Assembly (NCBI GenBank): GCA_003244125.1
Contig: QHBL01000055.1
Coordinates: 1-11,565, forward strand
Origin: Chthoniobacterales bacterium
GTDB taxonomy: Bacteria > Verrucomicrobiota > Verrucomicrobiae > Chthoniobacterales > UBA10450
Direction of reading: 5' to 3'
Length of the DNA stretch: 11,565 nucleotides
Positions 1-6,858 of this stretch are shown here, one piece after another; position 1 is the first letter of the stretch, and each line of letters opens with the position of its first letter. The notes under the pieces were generated by a model, which ran no database searches, was not told the DNA's origin, and was given only the letters and a program-made list of their open reading frames with translations. The translations under genes and the position numbers were made by a program.

Positions 1-264
1 GACATGGAGCGCGCCGCCCGCCAGCACTTCCTGCAATCGAACAAGAATAAAATGCGCCGCCTTGCCATGCACGACCAGCGCTTCGTCATCGATCCAATCG
101 GAAACGGCATCGACCCACGCCGGTCTGCTATTGAGCAACAAGACCGACAGACCGAAGCAGAGCAGCAGCACGCCTTTGGCGATTTTGAAGATGGCGATGA
201 GCTTGAGATAACGAACGCGCGTTTTCTCGCTTAGCAGTTTTCGTTCGGTTCCGGGAGCGTGCAT
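1..264 (-). CDS. DUF2127-like membrane protein, N-terminal part (runs off left edge)
   Basis: An open frame of 88 codons runs from an ATG at 264 to the window edge with no stop. It is preceded in frame by the stop of the VOC gene (286-288), so 264 is the first ATG available. The product starts with a charged N-terminus (MHAPGTERKLLSEKTRVRYL), followed by a hydrophobic segment at about residues 20-46 that contains LKLIAIFKIAKGVLLL and LSVLLL. A basic/helix-rich stretch follows, with LVVHGKAAHFILVRLQEVLAGG at its end. This order (short basic N-terminus, then LxLIAxFKxxKG and a membrane helix) resembles the DUF2127 family of predicted small membrane proteins of unknown function. It lies 21 nt downstream of the VOC gene on the same strand, so co-transcription is likely. 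The C-terminal part and any further helices are not visible. The family call is tentative; that the frame is coding is more certain. Confidence 0.62.
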   Translation of the reverse strand, partial: MHAPGTERKLLSEKTRVRYLKLIAIFKIAKGVLLLCFGLSVLLLNSRPAWVDAVSDWIDDEALVVHGKAAHFILVRLQEVLAGGALHV

Positions 265-285
265 GAAGTTGATGGCGTTGCGCGC

Positions 286-696
286 CTACTCCGCTGTGAT
301 GGCGCGGCCGCGACAGCACACTTCCAGTTTGTTCCCGTCCGGGTCCTCAAAAAATAATGCGTAATAACCCGGCGTGTATTCTGTCCAAATTTGCGGGCCT
401 TCGAGGTTTTGCCCGCCGGCCTGCCGCACGAGCTCCGCGATGCGATCCACCTCGTCGCGTGTCTCAGCCCAGAATGCGATGCGCGTCTTGTTAGGCGTAT
501 GATCCCTGTCTTCGTCGAAGGCGAAAAATTCAACCGCGCGGCCGTCGCTTCCTGGCGCGTCGAATGCGCCCCACTCGTCACCGCTTTCATCGCGCACAAA
601 ACCAAGCGCAGGCAGCACCATTGCGTAAAACTTCTGCGCACGTGCGCGGTCGCGCACCCGCAGATCGATGTGGTCGAATAACCGCGCCTTGACCAT
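286..696 (-). CDS. VOC family protein (glyoxalase/bleomycin-resistance/dioxygenase fold)
   Basis: The 136-residue product has the two babbb modules of the vicinal oxygen chelate superfamily. The first begins FDHIDLRVRDRARAQKFY (residues 7-24) and the second begins at about residue 71 (TRIAFWAETRDEVDRI). It ends with the characteristic PGYYALFFEDPDGNKLEV (109-126). In metal-binding VOC enzymes the ligands come from the His of the first strand (here H9), a residue near VEFF (E56), the His that opens module two, and the Glu of KLEV (E125). The module-two position is Arg (R72, RIAF) instead of the usual His, so metal binding may be altered. Substrates cannot be read from sequence; members include isomerases, thiol transferases and antibiotic-binding proteins. 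The ATG at 696 follows the lipoprotein stop by 4 nt, suggesting one transcript with the genes on both sides. Confidence 0.88.
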   Translation of the reverse strand: MVKARLFDHIDLRVRDRARAQKFYAMVLPALGFVRDESGDEWGAFDAPGSDGRAVEFFAFDEDRDHTPNKTRIAFWAETRDEVDRIAELVRQAGGQNLEGPQIWTEYTPGYYALFFEDPDGNKLEVCCRGRAITAE

Positions 697-700
697 GGCG

Positions 701-886
701 CTACTGCGACGGGCCTGTATTCACCGGCAGTCCGCTGCTCGCCGCCGCGCCCGGACCGCTACCCGGTTTGGCGGAGGTGTCAGCCGGAGTGATGCTCGGC
801 GCCGTCTCTGCCGCGTTCGGATCGCGGGTGGCGCAACCCGAGAAGGCGACGATCATTGCGCCCGACGCAAGGAGAAGTATTCGCAT
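701..886 (-). CDS. small Ala/Pro/Ser-rich lipoprotein, hypothetical
   Basis: This 61-residue product has a clear lipoprotein signal: MR, a hydrophobic core (residues 3-15) and a lipobox AFSGC with the lipidated cysteine at position 18. The mature part is only about 44 residues. It is rich in Ala, Pro, Ser, Thr and Gly, contains no other cysteine and has no recognisable domain, so it looks like a flexible tether. The start at 886 is supported by GGAG 4-5 nt upstream. A TACAAT hexamer (893-898 on this strand) lies just before the start, but no matching -35 is visible. It is the first gene of a minus-strand set with the VOC gene 4 nt downstream. It shares a 112-bp intergenic region with the divergent TetR gene, so the TetR operator could influence it too. 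No homologue is recognised and function is unknown. Confidence 0.7.
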   Translation of the reverse strand: MRILLLASGAMIVAFSGCATRDPNAAETAPSITPADTSAKPGSGPGAAASSGLPVNTGPSQ

Positions 887-931
887 CGCTCCATTGTAGC
901 GCAGTTTCGCCCGGGGGACCGAAAATCTTGT

Positions 932-961
932 TGGAAACTAAATAAACTATATTAGTTTCCA
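932..961. promoter_or_regulatory. palindromic operator, probable TetR autoregulation site
   Basis: A perfect 10-bp inverted repeat, TGGAAACTAA (932-941) and TTAGTTTCCA (952-961), is separated by 10 bp. A second, tighter repeat is nested in it: AAACTA (944-949) and TAGTTT (953-958) with a 3-bp centre. The right half-site is thus shared by two left half-sites. The block is AT-rich in a GC-rich window and ends 37 bp before the regulator start codon. A -10-like TATATT (948-953) falls inside it, so bound protein would block RNA polymerase; no good -35 was found. The position and symmetry are typical for autorepression by TetR-family proteins. The site also lies 46 bp upstream of the divergent lipoprotein gene. 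Confidence 0.75.
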
Positions 962-998
962 CGGTGGATATGCTTTGCCGCCACAGGAGCCGACACTG

Positions 999-1619
999 AT
1001 GGCACACGTGACGAAATCGCGCAGCCGAAGCGACGATCCCATGCGCCAACGGATGGTCAGCGCAGCGCGGGCACACTTTTTCAATCACGGATTCCGCAGT
1101 GTGACGATGGACGACCTGGCGGAAGAACTCGGCATCAGCAAGAAGACCCTTTATGCACATTTTCCAGGCAAGATCGATCTGCTCCACGCCGTGCTGGCCG
1201 ATAAATTTGCCGCGGTGGAGGCTGAGCTAAAGCGGGTGGCGCGCAACCATCCACACGATTTTGTGGCGGCTTTGCACGAATTGCTGGCGGGCACGCAACG
1301 CCAACTGGACGAGATCAAGCCGCCGTTCGTGCGCGACATGCAGCAGAAAACGCCGCAGGCATTCAAAGTAATCGAGCGCCGCCGGGCGGCGTTGATTCAG
1401 CGCTATTTCGGAAACCTCCTGGTAAGAGGGCAACGGGCCGGAATGGTGCGCAAAGATATTCCGGCCAGGCTGATCATCGAAATTCTGCTGGCTGTGGTTC
1501 AGTCGATCATGAACCCACCGAAGATGGAAGAGCTCGGCATGATGCCGAAGGAAGGATTCGCCGCAATTCTGAAGATCGTCCTCGAAGGGGCGCTGACGAC
1601 AAAGGGTAGAAAAGCATGA
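999..1619 (+). CDS. TetR/AcrR family transcriptional regulator of the ABC exporter operon
   Basis: The 206-residue product has an N-terminal TetR DNA-binding domain (about residues 15-64) with the helix-turn-helix VTMDDLAEELGISKKTLYAHF. The remaining all-helical part would bind a ligand and dimerise, and is not conserved enough to name an inducer. The ATG at 999 is chosen over the upstream TTG at 975 because AGGAG (985-989) lies 9 nt before it. The gene follows a strong palindrome at 932-961 that is probably its own operator. Its stop overlaps the start of the HlyD-like adaptor gene by 4 nt (ATGA), so it is the first gene of the operon it is expected to control. Family knowledge: regulators in this arrangement usually repress efflux genes until a small toxic compound binds. 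The overall arrangement recalls enterobacterial CecR (YbiH) upstream of ybhGFSR. Confidence 0.93.
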   Translation: MAHVTKSRSRSDDPMRQRMVSAARAHFFNHGFRSVTMDDLAEELGISKKTLYAHFPGKIDLLHAVLADKFAAVEAELKRVARNHPHDFVAALHELLAGTQRQLDEIKPPFVRDMQQKTPQAFKVIERRRAALIQRYFGNLLVRGQRAGMVRKDIPARLIIEILLAVVQSIMNPPKMEELGMMPKEGFAAILKIVLEGALTTKGRKA

Positions 1620-2482
1620 ATGCGTTCGTCGTTAAGCGATTACTGCTGAGGGCAGCAACGCTGACTTTGATTCCGCTCTTATCGGGTTGCAGCGATCGCA
1701 AGAGCGCAGTCTCCGGCACCATCGAAGTCGATGAAGCGCATGTTGCCTCTCGCGCGCCGGGCCGCGTGCAGAAGATTTTTGCCCGCGAAGGGCAGACGCT
1801 GAAAGTGGGTGATCCCATCGTGGAGCTGGATGCGGCGGAGTTGCCGGCGCAGCGCGATCTGGCCGATGCTCAGGTCAACGCTGCGCAACGCGACGCCGAA
1901 GCGCAGATGGCGCAGCTTGAATTTCTGCACGCTGATTCCGGGCGACAGCAGGAGTTATTAAAAAACAAAACCGTCTCACCGAACGAAGCGGAGAAAGCAG
2001 CGAGCGCGGCGAATGCGCAGGAGAAAAACGTCGAAGCGGCCCATATGCGCGTGGCGCAGGCGAGGGCGCAGCTTGCGCAAATCGAGACGCAGTTGCGTGA
2101 GATGCGCGTGGTGGCGCCGGGAGATTGCGTGCTCGAAGTCTTGAGCGTGAAAGTGGGCGACGTGCTCCCGGCCAACCGCGAAGTCGCCACCGTTATCCTG
2201 CCGCAGCATCTCTGGGTGCGCGTTTACGTGCCCGAGAAATGGCTCGGCTATATCAAACTCAATGATGCGGTGCGCGTGCGGGTCGATTCGTTTCCGGACA
2301 AGGATTTCCGCGGCAGCGTCGAGCAGCTTAATCGCCAGGCCGAGTTCACCCCGCGCAACGTGCAGACCGTCGAAGATCGCATTAAGCAAGTCTTCGGCGT
2401 CAAAGTCGCGTTGGATAATTCCGAGGACAAACTCCGGGCCGGCATGTCGGCCGACGTTTATTTCGGCAACGTTCCGAAATGA
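1616..2482 (+). CDS. HlyD-like membrane fusion (adaptor) lipoprotein of ABC exporter
   Basis: This 288-residue periplasmic adaptor would bridge an inner-membrane ABC exporter to an outer-membrane channel. The N-terminus is a lipoprotein signal with lipobox LLSGC (cysteine 25). A first half-lipoyl segment follows (about 34-72, GTIEVDEAHVASRAPGRV). Next come a long Ala/Gln/Glu-rich coiled-coil hairpin (about 75-162), the second lipoyl half (163-193, VVAPGDCVLEVL) and a beta-barrel region (198-286). The segment FTPRNVQTVEDRIKQVFGVKV (244-264) is typical of the YbhG/YhiI type of adaptor. Where most relatives have APxDG, this one has APGDC, placing an unusual free cysteine (171) in the lipoyl turn. 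The start overlaps the regulator stop (ATGA, 1616-1619) and the stop overlaps the ATPase start, so translational coupling is likely. No outer-membrane channel gene is present in the window. Confidence 0.93.
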   Translation: MNAFVVKRLLLRAATLTLIPLLSGCSDRKSAVSGTIEVDEAHVASRAPGRVQKIFAREGQTLKVGDPIVELDAAELPAQRDLADAQVNAAQRDAEAQMAQLEFLHADSGRQQELLKNKTVSPNEAEKAASAANAQEKNVEAAHMRVAQARAQLAQIETQLREMRVVAPGDCVLEVLSVKVGDVLPANREVATVILPQHLWVRVYVPEKWLGYIKLNDAVRVRVDSFPDKDFRGSVEQLNRQAEFTPRNVQTVEDRIKQVFGVKVALDNSEDKLRAGMSADVYFGNVPK

Positions 2483-3438
2483 CTGACGCGATGATCGAAT
2501 GCGACGCGCTCACCAAGCGCTTCGGCACCTTTACCGCCGTCGATCATGTCTCCTTTAGCGTGAGCAAAGGATCCATCTTCGGTTTCCTCGGCCCGAACGG
2601 CTCCGGCAAATCCACCGTCATTCGCATGCTCTGCGGAATTCTTGAACCAACCGAAGGCACCGCGCGCATCGGCGGCCGCGACGTCGTGCGCGAAGGCGAC
2701 GCCATTAAAGAAATGATCGGCTACATGTCGCAAAAGTTCTCCCTCTACGATGAGCTGACGGCGAATGAGAACCTCACCTTCTCCGGCAAGCTCTACGGTT
2801 TGAGTGGCCGCGCGCTCGCGCAACGTCGCGACGAGCTCATCGCCATCACGCATCTCGAGCCTTACGTCGATCGACGCGCGGGTTTACTCTCCGGCGGCTG
2901 GCGGCAGCGCCTGGCCATGGCTTGCGCGCTCATGCACAAACCGACTGTGCTGTTTCTCGATGAACCGACCGCGGGAATCGACCCGGTCGCCCGACGAGAA
3001 TTATGGGACCTTCTCTTCGCTTTCGCTGGCCAGGGAATGACATTGTTCGTCACCACGCATTATATGGATGAAGCGGAACGTTGTTCCCACGTCGGCTACA
3101 TCTACATGTCGCGCCTCATCGTTTCCGGCGAACCAGATGATCTGAAACAATTGCCGGAAGTCACCCCTCCCGGAATGTGCCGGCTCGATGTCACCTGCGA
3201 TCACGTCACCACCGCGCTCCAAGCCGTGCGCGACATGCCCGGTGTGCAAAGTGCCACCGTCTTCGGCCAGTCCATGCATCTGCTTGTCGATGACAAAATC
3301 TCGCGCGCCGCCCTCGAGTCGAAATTGCGCGAGGTAGGCATCGTCCACTCCGAGATTCACCAGATCGGTCCATCGCTGGAAGACGTCTTCGTCACACTCA
3401 CGAGACACGCCGCCGGAAACAACCGCAAAGCCGCATGA
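2479..3438 (+). CDS. ABC transporter ATP-binding protein (YbhF/CcmA-like, single nucleotide-binding domain)
   Basis: This 319-residue cytoplasmic ATPase powers the exporter. Visible motifs in order: Walker A GPNGSGKST (38-46), Q-loop Gln 85 (MSQKFSLYDELT), signature LSGGWRQR (137-144), Walker B VLFLDEP (157-163) and switch His 194 (VTTHYMDEAE). A C-terminal extension of about 90 residues ends in LEDVFVTLT, typical of ABC-2 type drug/polysaccharide exporter ATPases. It carries one ATPase domain, whereas E. coli YbhF carries two, so a functional pump needs two copies. The ATG at 2479 overlaps the adaptor stop (ATGA). It lacks a good ribosome-binding site, consistent with re-initiation after the upstream gene. 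An alternative in-frame ATG at 2491 is less likely. The stop overlaps the permease start in the same way. Confidence 0.96.
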   Translation: MTDAMIECDALTKRFGTFTAVDHVSFSVSKGSIFGFLGPNGSGKSTVIRMLCGILEPTEGTARIGGRDVVREGDAIKEMIGYMSQKFSLYDELTANENLTFSGKLYGLSGRALAQRRDELIAITHLEPYVDRRAGLLSGGWRQRLAMACALMHKPTVLFLDEPTAGIDPVARRELWDLLFAFAGQGMTLFVTTHYMDEAERCSHVGYIYMSRLIVSGEPDDLKQLPEVTPPGMCRLDVTCDHVTTALQAVRDMPGVQSATVFGQSMHLLVDDKISRAALESKLREVGIVHSEIHQIGPSLEDVFVTLTRHAAGNNRKAA

Positions 3439-4556
3439 GCCAACCCTTCCGCGGCCTCGGCGCCATCCTTTTCAAGGAGTTCATCAGCGTCTGGCGCGAT
3501 CCAATGACGCTCTTCTTCATGTTCTTCCCGCCCCTGGTCGAGATGATCGCGTTCGGTTACGCGCTCGATAACGATGTCAAACACATGGGCATGGTCGTTC
3601 TCAACCAGGATCGAACAGTGGAGAGCCGCCAATTCATCGACCGCTTCGTTAACACCGAAACTTTCCGTGTCATCGGCGAAGTTGACAGCCCCGAAGCGAT
3701 GGCGAGCGAGATTCGCAAAGGACGCGCTTATGTCGGCATGCAGATTCCGCCGCAGTTCACCCGCGATCTCCGCGCCGGCTACCCCACGCAAATTCAGCTG
3801 CTCATCGATGGATCCAACTCAACGACCGCGCTCCAGGCTATGAACACAGCTCTGGCCGTAGCTCTCAGTCAATCAGTCCAAAAGCTCATGAGTGAAACTG
3901 GCCGCGTAGCTCCGCCCATCGAGCTCCGCCCGCAAATGCTCTACAACCCGAACATGCGCAGTCCGAACTTCTTCGTTCCAGGAGTTATCGGAGTCGTTCT
4001 GCAAATCGGAACGACTTTCGCCACGGCCATGGCCGTAGTTCGGGAGCGGGAACGCGGGACTCTCGAGCAGTTACTGGTCAGCCCGGTGAGTCGATGGGGA
4101 TTGATGCTGGGAAAACTGGTTCCTTATCTCTGTATCGGCATGACCATGGCACTGTTGCTTTACGCCATTATGCGCTTCGTCTTTGCTGTTCCCATCGCGG
4201 GCAATGTCCTTGCCCTTATCGCTTCGACTTTTGTCTACGTCTTTGCGCTGCTTAGTCTGGGATTACTCGTCGCTACTAAAGCGCAGAACCAGATGCAGGC
4301 GCTGCAAATGTCGATGACTTTCATCCTCCCAAGCGTCTTCTTCTCCGGCTTTATCTTCCCGCGCGAGACCATGCCATGGATCTTCTACGCCCTCGGCTCG
4401 ATCATACCCACCACTTACTTCATCGCACTAAGTCGCGCCATCATCCTGCGCGGCGCGCACTTCTTCGAGTACTGGCAAAACCTCGCCATTCTCATCGCGA
4501 TGTCGATCGCGCTCTTCTGCATCTGCGCGCTGCGATTCCGAAAGAAAATCGGTTAA
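3435..4556 (+). CDS. ABC-2 type transporter permease (YbhS/YhhJ-like)
   Basis: This 373-residue inner-membrane protein forms the translocation path. Topology seen: an N-terminal amphipathic start (LFKEFISVWRDP, 12-23) and helix 1 (about 25-44). A large extracytoplasmic domain follows (about 45-175), then five C-terminal helices (about 180-202, 228-251, 255-280, 292-312 and 346-366). Family hallmarks are YNPNMRSPNFFVPGVIG (170-186), the cytoplasmic RERERGTLEQLLVSP (203-217) and LPSVFFSGFIFPRETMP (298-314). The related E. coli system has two permeases; here only one is present before the strand switches, so a homodimer with two copies of the neighbouring ATPase is inferred. The ATG overlaps the ATPase stop (ATGA). 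The TAA at the 3' end overlaps the stop of the convergent peroxiredoxin gene. Substrate is unknown; the regulator and adaptor context points to efflux of a small amphipathic compound. Confidence 0.95.
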   Translation: MSQPFRGLGAILFKEFISVWRDPMTLFFMFFPPLVEMIAFGYALDNDVKHMGMVVLNQDRTVESRQFIDRFVNTETFRVIGEVDSPEAMASEIRKGRAYVGMQIPPQFTRDLRAGYPTQIQLLIDGSNSTTALQAMNTALAVALSQSVQKLMSETGRVAPPIELRPQMLYNPNMRSPNFFVPGVIGVVLQIGTTFATAMAVVRERERGTLEQLLVSPVSRWGLMLGKLVPYLCIGMTMALLLYAIMRFVFAVPIAGNVLALIASTFVYVFALLSLGLLVATKAQNQMQALQMSMTFILPSVFFSGFIFPRETMPWIFYALGSIIPTTYFIALSRAIILRGAHFFEYWQNLAILIAMSIALFCICALRFRKKIG

Positions 4557-5074
4557 CCTTTCTTCAGCTCTTCGAGGCTCTGCAAGACTTCCTCACTGTG
4601 ACTAGCCGGCTTAACTCCGTTAAATACTTTTGCGATCTTGCCTTCCGGATTAATGATAAAGGTATTCCGCGCGGACATCCGCGTGCCGTTGTAATCTTTG
4701 ATCGACCCGTAGCTTTCCGAGACTTTGCCATCGCTGTCAGCGAGTAGCTTGAAGTTCAGGCCTTCCTTCGCGCAAAAGCTCTTGTGCGACTCCGCGCTAT
4801 CCACACTGACACCGAGTATGACCGCGCCGGCTTTTTCGAACTTCGATAAGTCGCGCTGGAAGTTCTGTGCCTCGAGCGTGCAACCGCTGGTGAAATCCTT
4901 GGGATAGAAATAGAGGACGATCCATTTACCTTTGTAATCATCCAGGCTGACCGCCTTACCTTCATTAGAGGTAAGTTTAACGGCCGGGGCAATCGCTCCG
5001 ACCTGGGGTGCATTTTGTGCCATGGCTAGCGATGTTGCGGCTGCGAGGCTGAGAATTGCAAGGCTGACTTTCAT
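4553..5074 (-). CDS. secreted peroxiredoxin, BCP/PrxQ type
   Basis: The 173-residue product starts with a Sec-type signal peptide (MKVSLAILSLAAATSLAMAQ, probable cleavage after A19), so it should act in the periplasm. The thioredoxin-fold peroxiredoxin domain covers residues 23-172. The peroxidatic cysteine is C65 in PKDFTSGCTLEAQNF, with T62 and the later R136 (SARNTFIINPEGKI) completing the active site. There is no cysteine 5 residues after C65; instead C101 lies in the next helix (SHKSFCAKEG). This fits the alpha3 subtype of PrxQ, in which C65 and C101 would form the disulfide. The canonical Pro before the GC pair is Ser here (S63). The reaction is thiol-dependent reduction of H2O2 or organic hydroperoxides. 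Its stop overlaps the permease stop tail to tail by 3 nt. Confidence 0.93.
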   Translation of the reverse strand: MKVSLAILSLAAATSLAMAQNAPQVGAIAPAVKLTSNEGKAVSLDDYKGKWIVLYFYPKDFTSGCTLEAQNFQRDLSKFEKAGAVILGVSVDSAESHKSFCAKEGLNFKLLADSDGKVSESYGSIKDYNGTRMSARNTFIINPEGKIAKVFNGVKPASHSEEVLQSLEELKKG

Positions 5075-5100
5075 ATCTCATTGTGGCGAGGTTACGCGTC

Positions 5101-5130
5101 ATCGCAACCGGGAAAGGTCGTAGCTGTCAA
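5101..5130 (-). promoter_or_regulatory. candidate sigma-70 promoter for the peroxiredoxin gene
   Basis: On the minus strand a perfect TTGACA (5130-5125) begins directly after the glycosyltransferase stop. It is followed 18 bp later by TGCGAT (5106-5101), a weak -10 with three consensus matches. A start site near 5094 would leave a leader of about 20 nt before the ATG at 5074. The perfect -35 in a 56-bp gap supports separate transcription of the peroxiredoxin, but the poor -10 keeps this tentative. Confidence 0.35.
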
Positions 5131-6324
5131 TCAGGCGACCCATTGCCATTGCGAGTGTATGACGAAGAGCAACGCGCCTAGAATGGAGGAGATCGTCAGA
5201 TACGCGATCCGGAACGGGCGGCTCTCCCCGATCAGCAATCCGAGAGAAATGAAGAGCGGGAATACAACCGCAGCGAAGCGCGGAACAGAGCCGAGCATTC
5301 CCCAGCTGGAGAAGAAGATCACCGCTGTCCAGAGATAAGCAACATAGGAACGACGAATGCGGGGAATCGCGGCGACACTTCCGACAACGAGAAATGCAAA
5401 GAAACTAATGTCCAGCCAGTCGCTGGCAGTCGAGGTATGACGAATCACCCACGGCAGCGTGTACCAGGGCGCCAGTAAGCGACGGCCCCAGGGTTGTTGT
5501 GCGGCGAACAGGATAGACCAGCTTCCGAAGCTCCACTTCATGTAAGCCGCGAAAATGAACAGCGCAGCCGGCACCAGAAAAAGTGCGACGATGTTCCACC
5601 GAACTAGTCGCCATTTGAAGTTTCGTTGCAGAAAGTATTCGACCAGCAATGGCAGAAGAAGAATAACCCCTTGCGATCGACACAAGCTGGCGAAGGCAGC
5701 TAGAAGACAAGCAGTGAGCCACCGTGTCTGGCGGGCGTAATAGAACGACGCCACGCTCAAAGCAAGAAAGGTTGATTCCGAATAGACTGAAGAGAAGAAG
5801 AAGCTCGCAGGAAAAACCAGCAGACAGAGAACAGCGTGCGATGCTACTTCACTGCTGTAGTCTAACCGGATCAGGAGATACAAATAGGCAAGCGCCACAA
5901 TAAGAGAGAAGTTGGAAACTGCGATGCCGGCGAGCAGATACCAGAACTCTGACTTTGGCAGGAACAGCACATCGTGAAGCGCGCGAACGGCGGCGGGATA
6001 AAGTGGAAAGAAAGCTGCGCTGCTTGGTTTACCAGGCGCAAAATTATAACCTGACCTGGCGATTGTGAGATACCATCCCGAATCCCAGCGCGACCACATG
6101 TTGATGAACGGATGCGCCGCCGGTACTCCTGCGCTGGTGTGGTGAATGACGCCATCAGCGCCGAGTTCCCACGAAAGAGGATAGGCGCTGGGGAGAGATA
6201 GAAAACGAAAGCCGAGCCATGCCACCACGGTCAAGGCTACCCGAGTAATCAGGAATGGCAGAAGCACATCGCGCGTGAACCATCTTGGCACTGACCAATA
6301 GATGGCGATAGTTCGCTTGATCAC
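5131..6324 (-). CDS. PIG-V/GT-C family membrane glycosyltransferase (predicted mannosyltransferase-like)
   Basis: This 397-residue polytopic membrane protein has about ten hydrophobic helices. It resembles the PIG-V-like GT-C glycosyltransferases, which take sugars from lipid-phosphate carriers and act on the outer face of the membrane. Hallmarks are RWDSGWY (79-85) in the large loop after helix 1, with the Asp expected to be catalytic; FFPLYP (105-110); FPASFFFSSVYSESTFL (171-187); and SVPRFAAVVFPLF (346-358) near the C-terminus. The start is GTG at 6322-6324; an in-frame stop lies just upstream, so no earlier start exists, and the ribosome-binding site is weak. Donor and acceptor cannot be read from sequence. 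It is divergent from the DUF488 gene with only 5 bp between start codons. It lies 56 bp upstream of the peroxiredoxin on the same strand. Confidence 0.87.
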   Translation of the reverse strand: MIKRTIAIYWSVPRWFTRDVLLPFLITRVALTVVAWLGFRFLSLPSAYPLSWELGADGVIHHTSAGVPAAHPFINMWSRWDSGWYLTIARSGYNFAPGKPSSAAFFPLYPAAVRALHDVLFLPKSEFWYLLAGIAVSNFSLIVALAYLYLLIRLDYSSEVASHAVLCLLVFPASFFFSSVYSESTFLALSVASFYYARQTRWLTACLLAAFASLCRSQGVILLLPLLVEYFLQRNFKWRLVRWNIVALFLVPAALFIFAAYMKWSFGSWSILFAAQQPWGRRLLAPWYTLPWVIRHTSTASDWLDISFFAFLVVGSVAAIPRIRRSYVAYLWTAVIFFSSWGMLGSVPRFAAVVFPLFISLGLLIGESRPFRIAYLTISSILGALLFVIHSQWQWVA

Positions 6325-6329
6325 GAGCT

Positions 6330-6854
6330 ATGAGGATTTGGACGGTGGGTCATTCTACTCGCGCCCTTGACGAGTTTCTCACGATACTTTGCGCACACGA
6401 CATCCATGTCATCGCTGATGTGCGACAGTTTCCCGGTTCCCGCCGTTATCCGCAATATAACAAAGAACAGTTAGCTCAATCGTTAGCCAATGCCGGCACC
6501 AACTACGTCCATTTCCCGGAACTTGGTGGACGTAGAAAGCCCAAGGCGGACTCGCGCAACATGGCATGGCGAAATGAAGCGTTTCGCGGCTACGCTGATT
6601 ACATGGAAACGAGTGAGTTTCGGCAGGGGGCCGAGCGGCTCATCGGAATGGCGAGCCAGAACACGGCGATCATGTGCGCGGAAGCGGTCTGGTGGCGTTG
6701 CCATCGCGCATTAATTTCGGATTATCTCAAAGCGCGCGGCTTCGAGGTCATTCATATTATGAACGAAAGAAGGACGAAGCTGCATCCATTCACCAAGGCG
6801 GCGCGTATGGTCGCGGGCGTCTTGAGCTACGGCTCAGATGACGAGTTGTTGTGA
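6330..6854 (+). CDS. DUF488 family protein
   Basis: The 174-residue product is a typical full-length DUF488 protein. Conserved motifs are GHSTR (7-11), DVRQFPGSRR (30-39), MCAEAVWWRCHR (115-126) and LHPFT (151-155). The C116/E118 and C124-H125-R126 group is the family signature and could bind a metal or act in catalysis. The biochemical role of the family is not established. The ATG at 6330 matches the usual N-terminus (MRIWTVGHS). It sits 5 bp from the divergent GTG start of the glycosyltransferase, with no clear Shine-Dalgarno, so its promoter must lie within the neighbouring coding region. The stop is followed after 4 nt by the 3' end of the convergent tRNA. Confidence 0.92.
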   Translation: MRIWTVGHSTRALDEFLTILCAHDIHVIADVRQFPGSRRYPQYNKEQLAQSLANAGTNYVHFPELGGRRKPKADSRNMAWRNEAFRGYADYMETSEFRQGAERLIGMASQNTAIMCAEAVWWRCHRALISDYLKARGFEVIHIMNERRTKLHPFTKAARMVAGVLSYGSDDELL

Positions 6855-6858
6855 GTAA

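Noticed and set aside
893..898. TACAAT as a -10 giving a leaderless lipoprotein transcript
   Set aside because: There is no -35-like hexamer at a suitable distance, and the same bases run into a good GGAG ribosome-binding site, so the match may be chance.
975..998. Upstream TTG start for the TetR gene
   Set aside because: The AGGAG at 985-989 lies within this extension and is correctly spaced for the ATG at 999; the extra residues are not part of the TetR domain.
6823..6836. Small hairpin TGAGC-TACG-GCTCA downstream of tRNA-Lys as a possible terminator
   Set aside because: The stem is only 5 bp, has no T-run on the tRNA strand, and lies inside the conserved DUF488 coding region.
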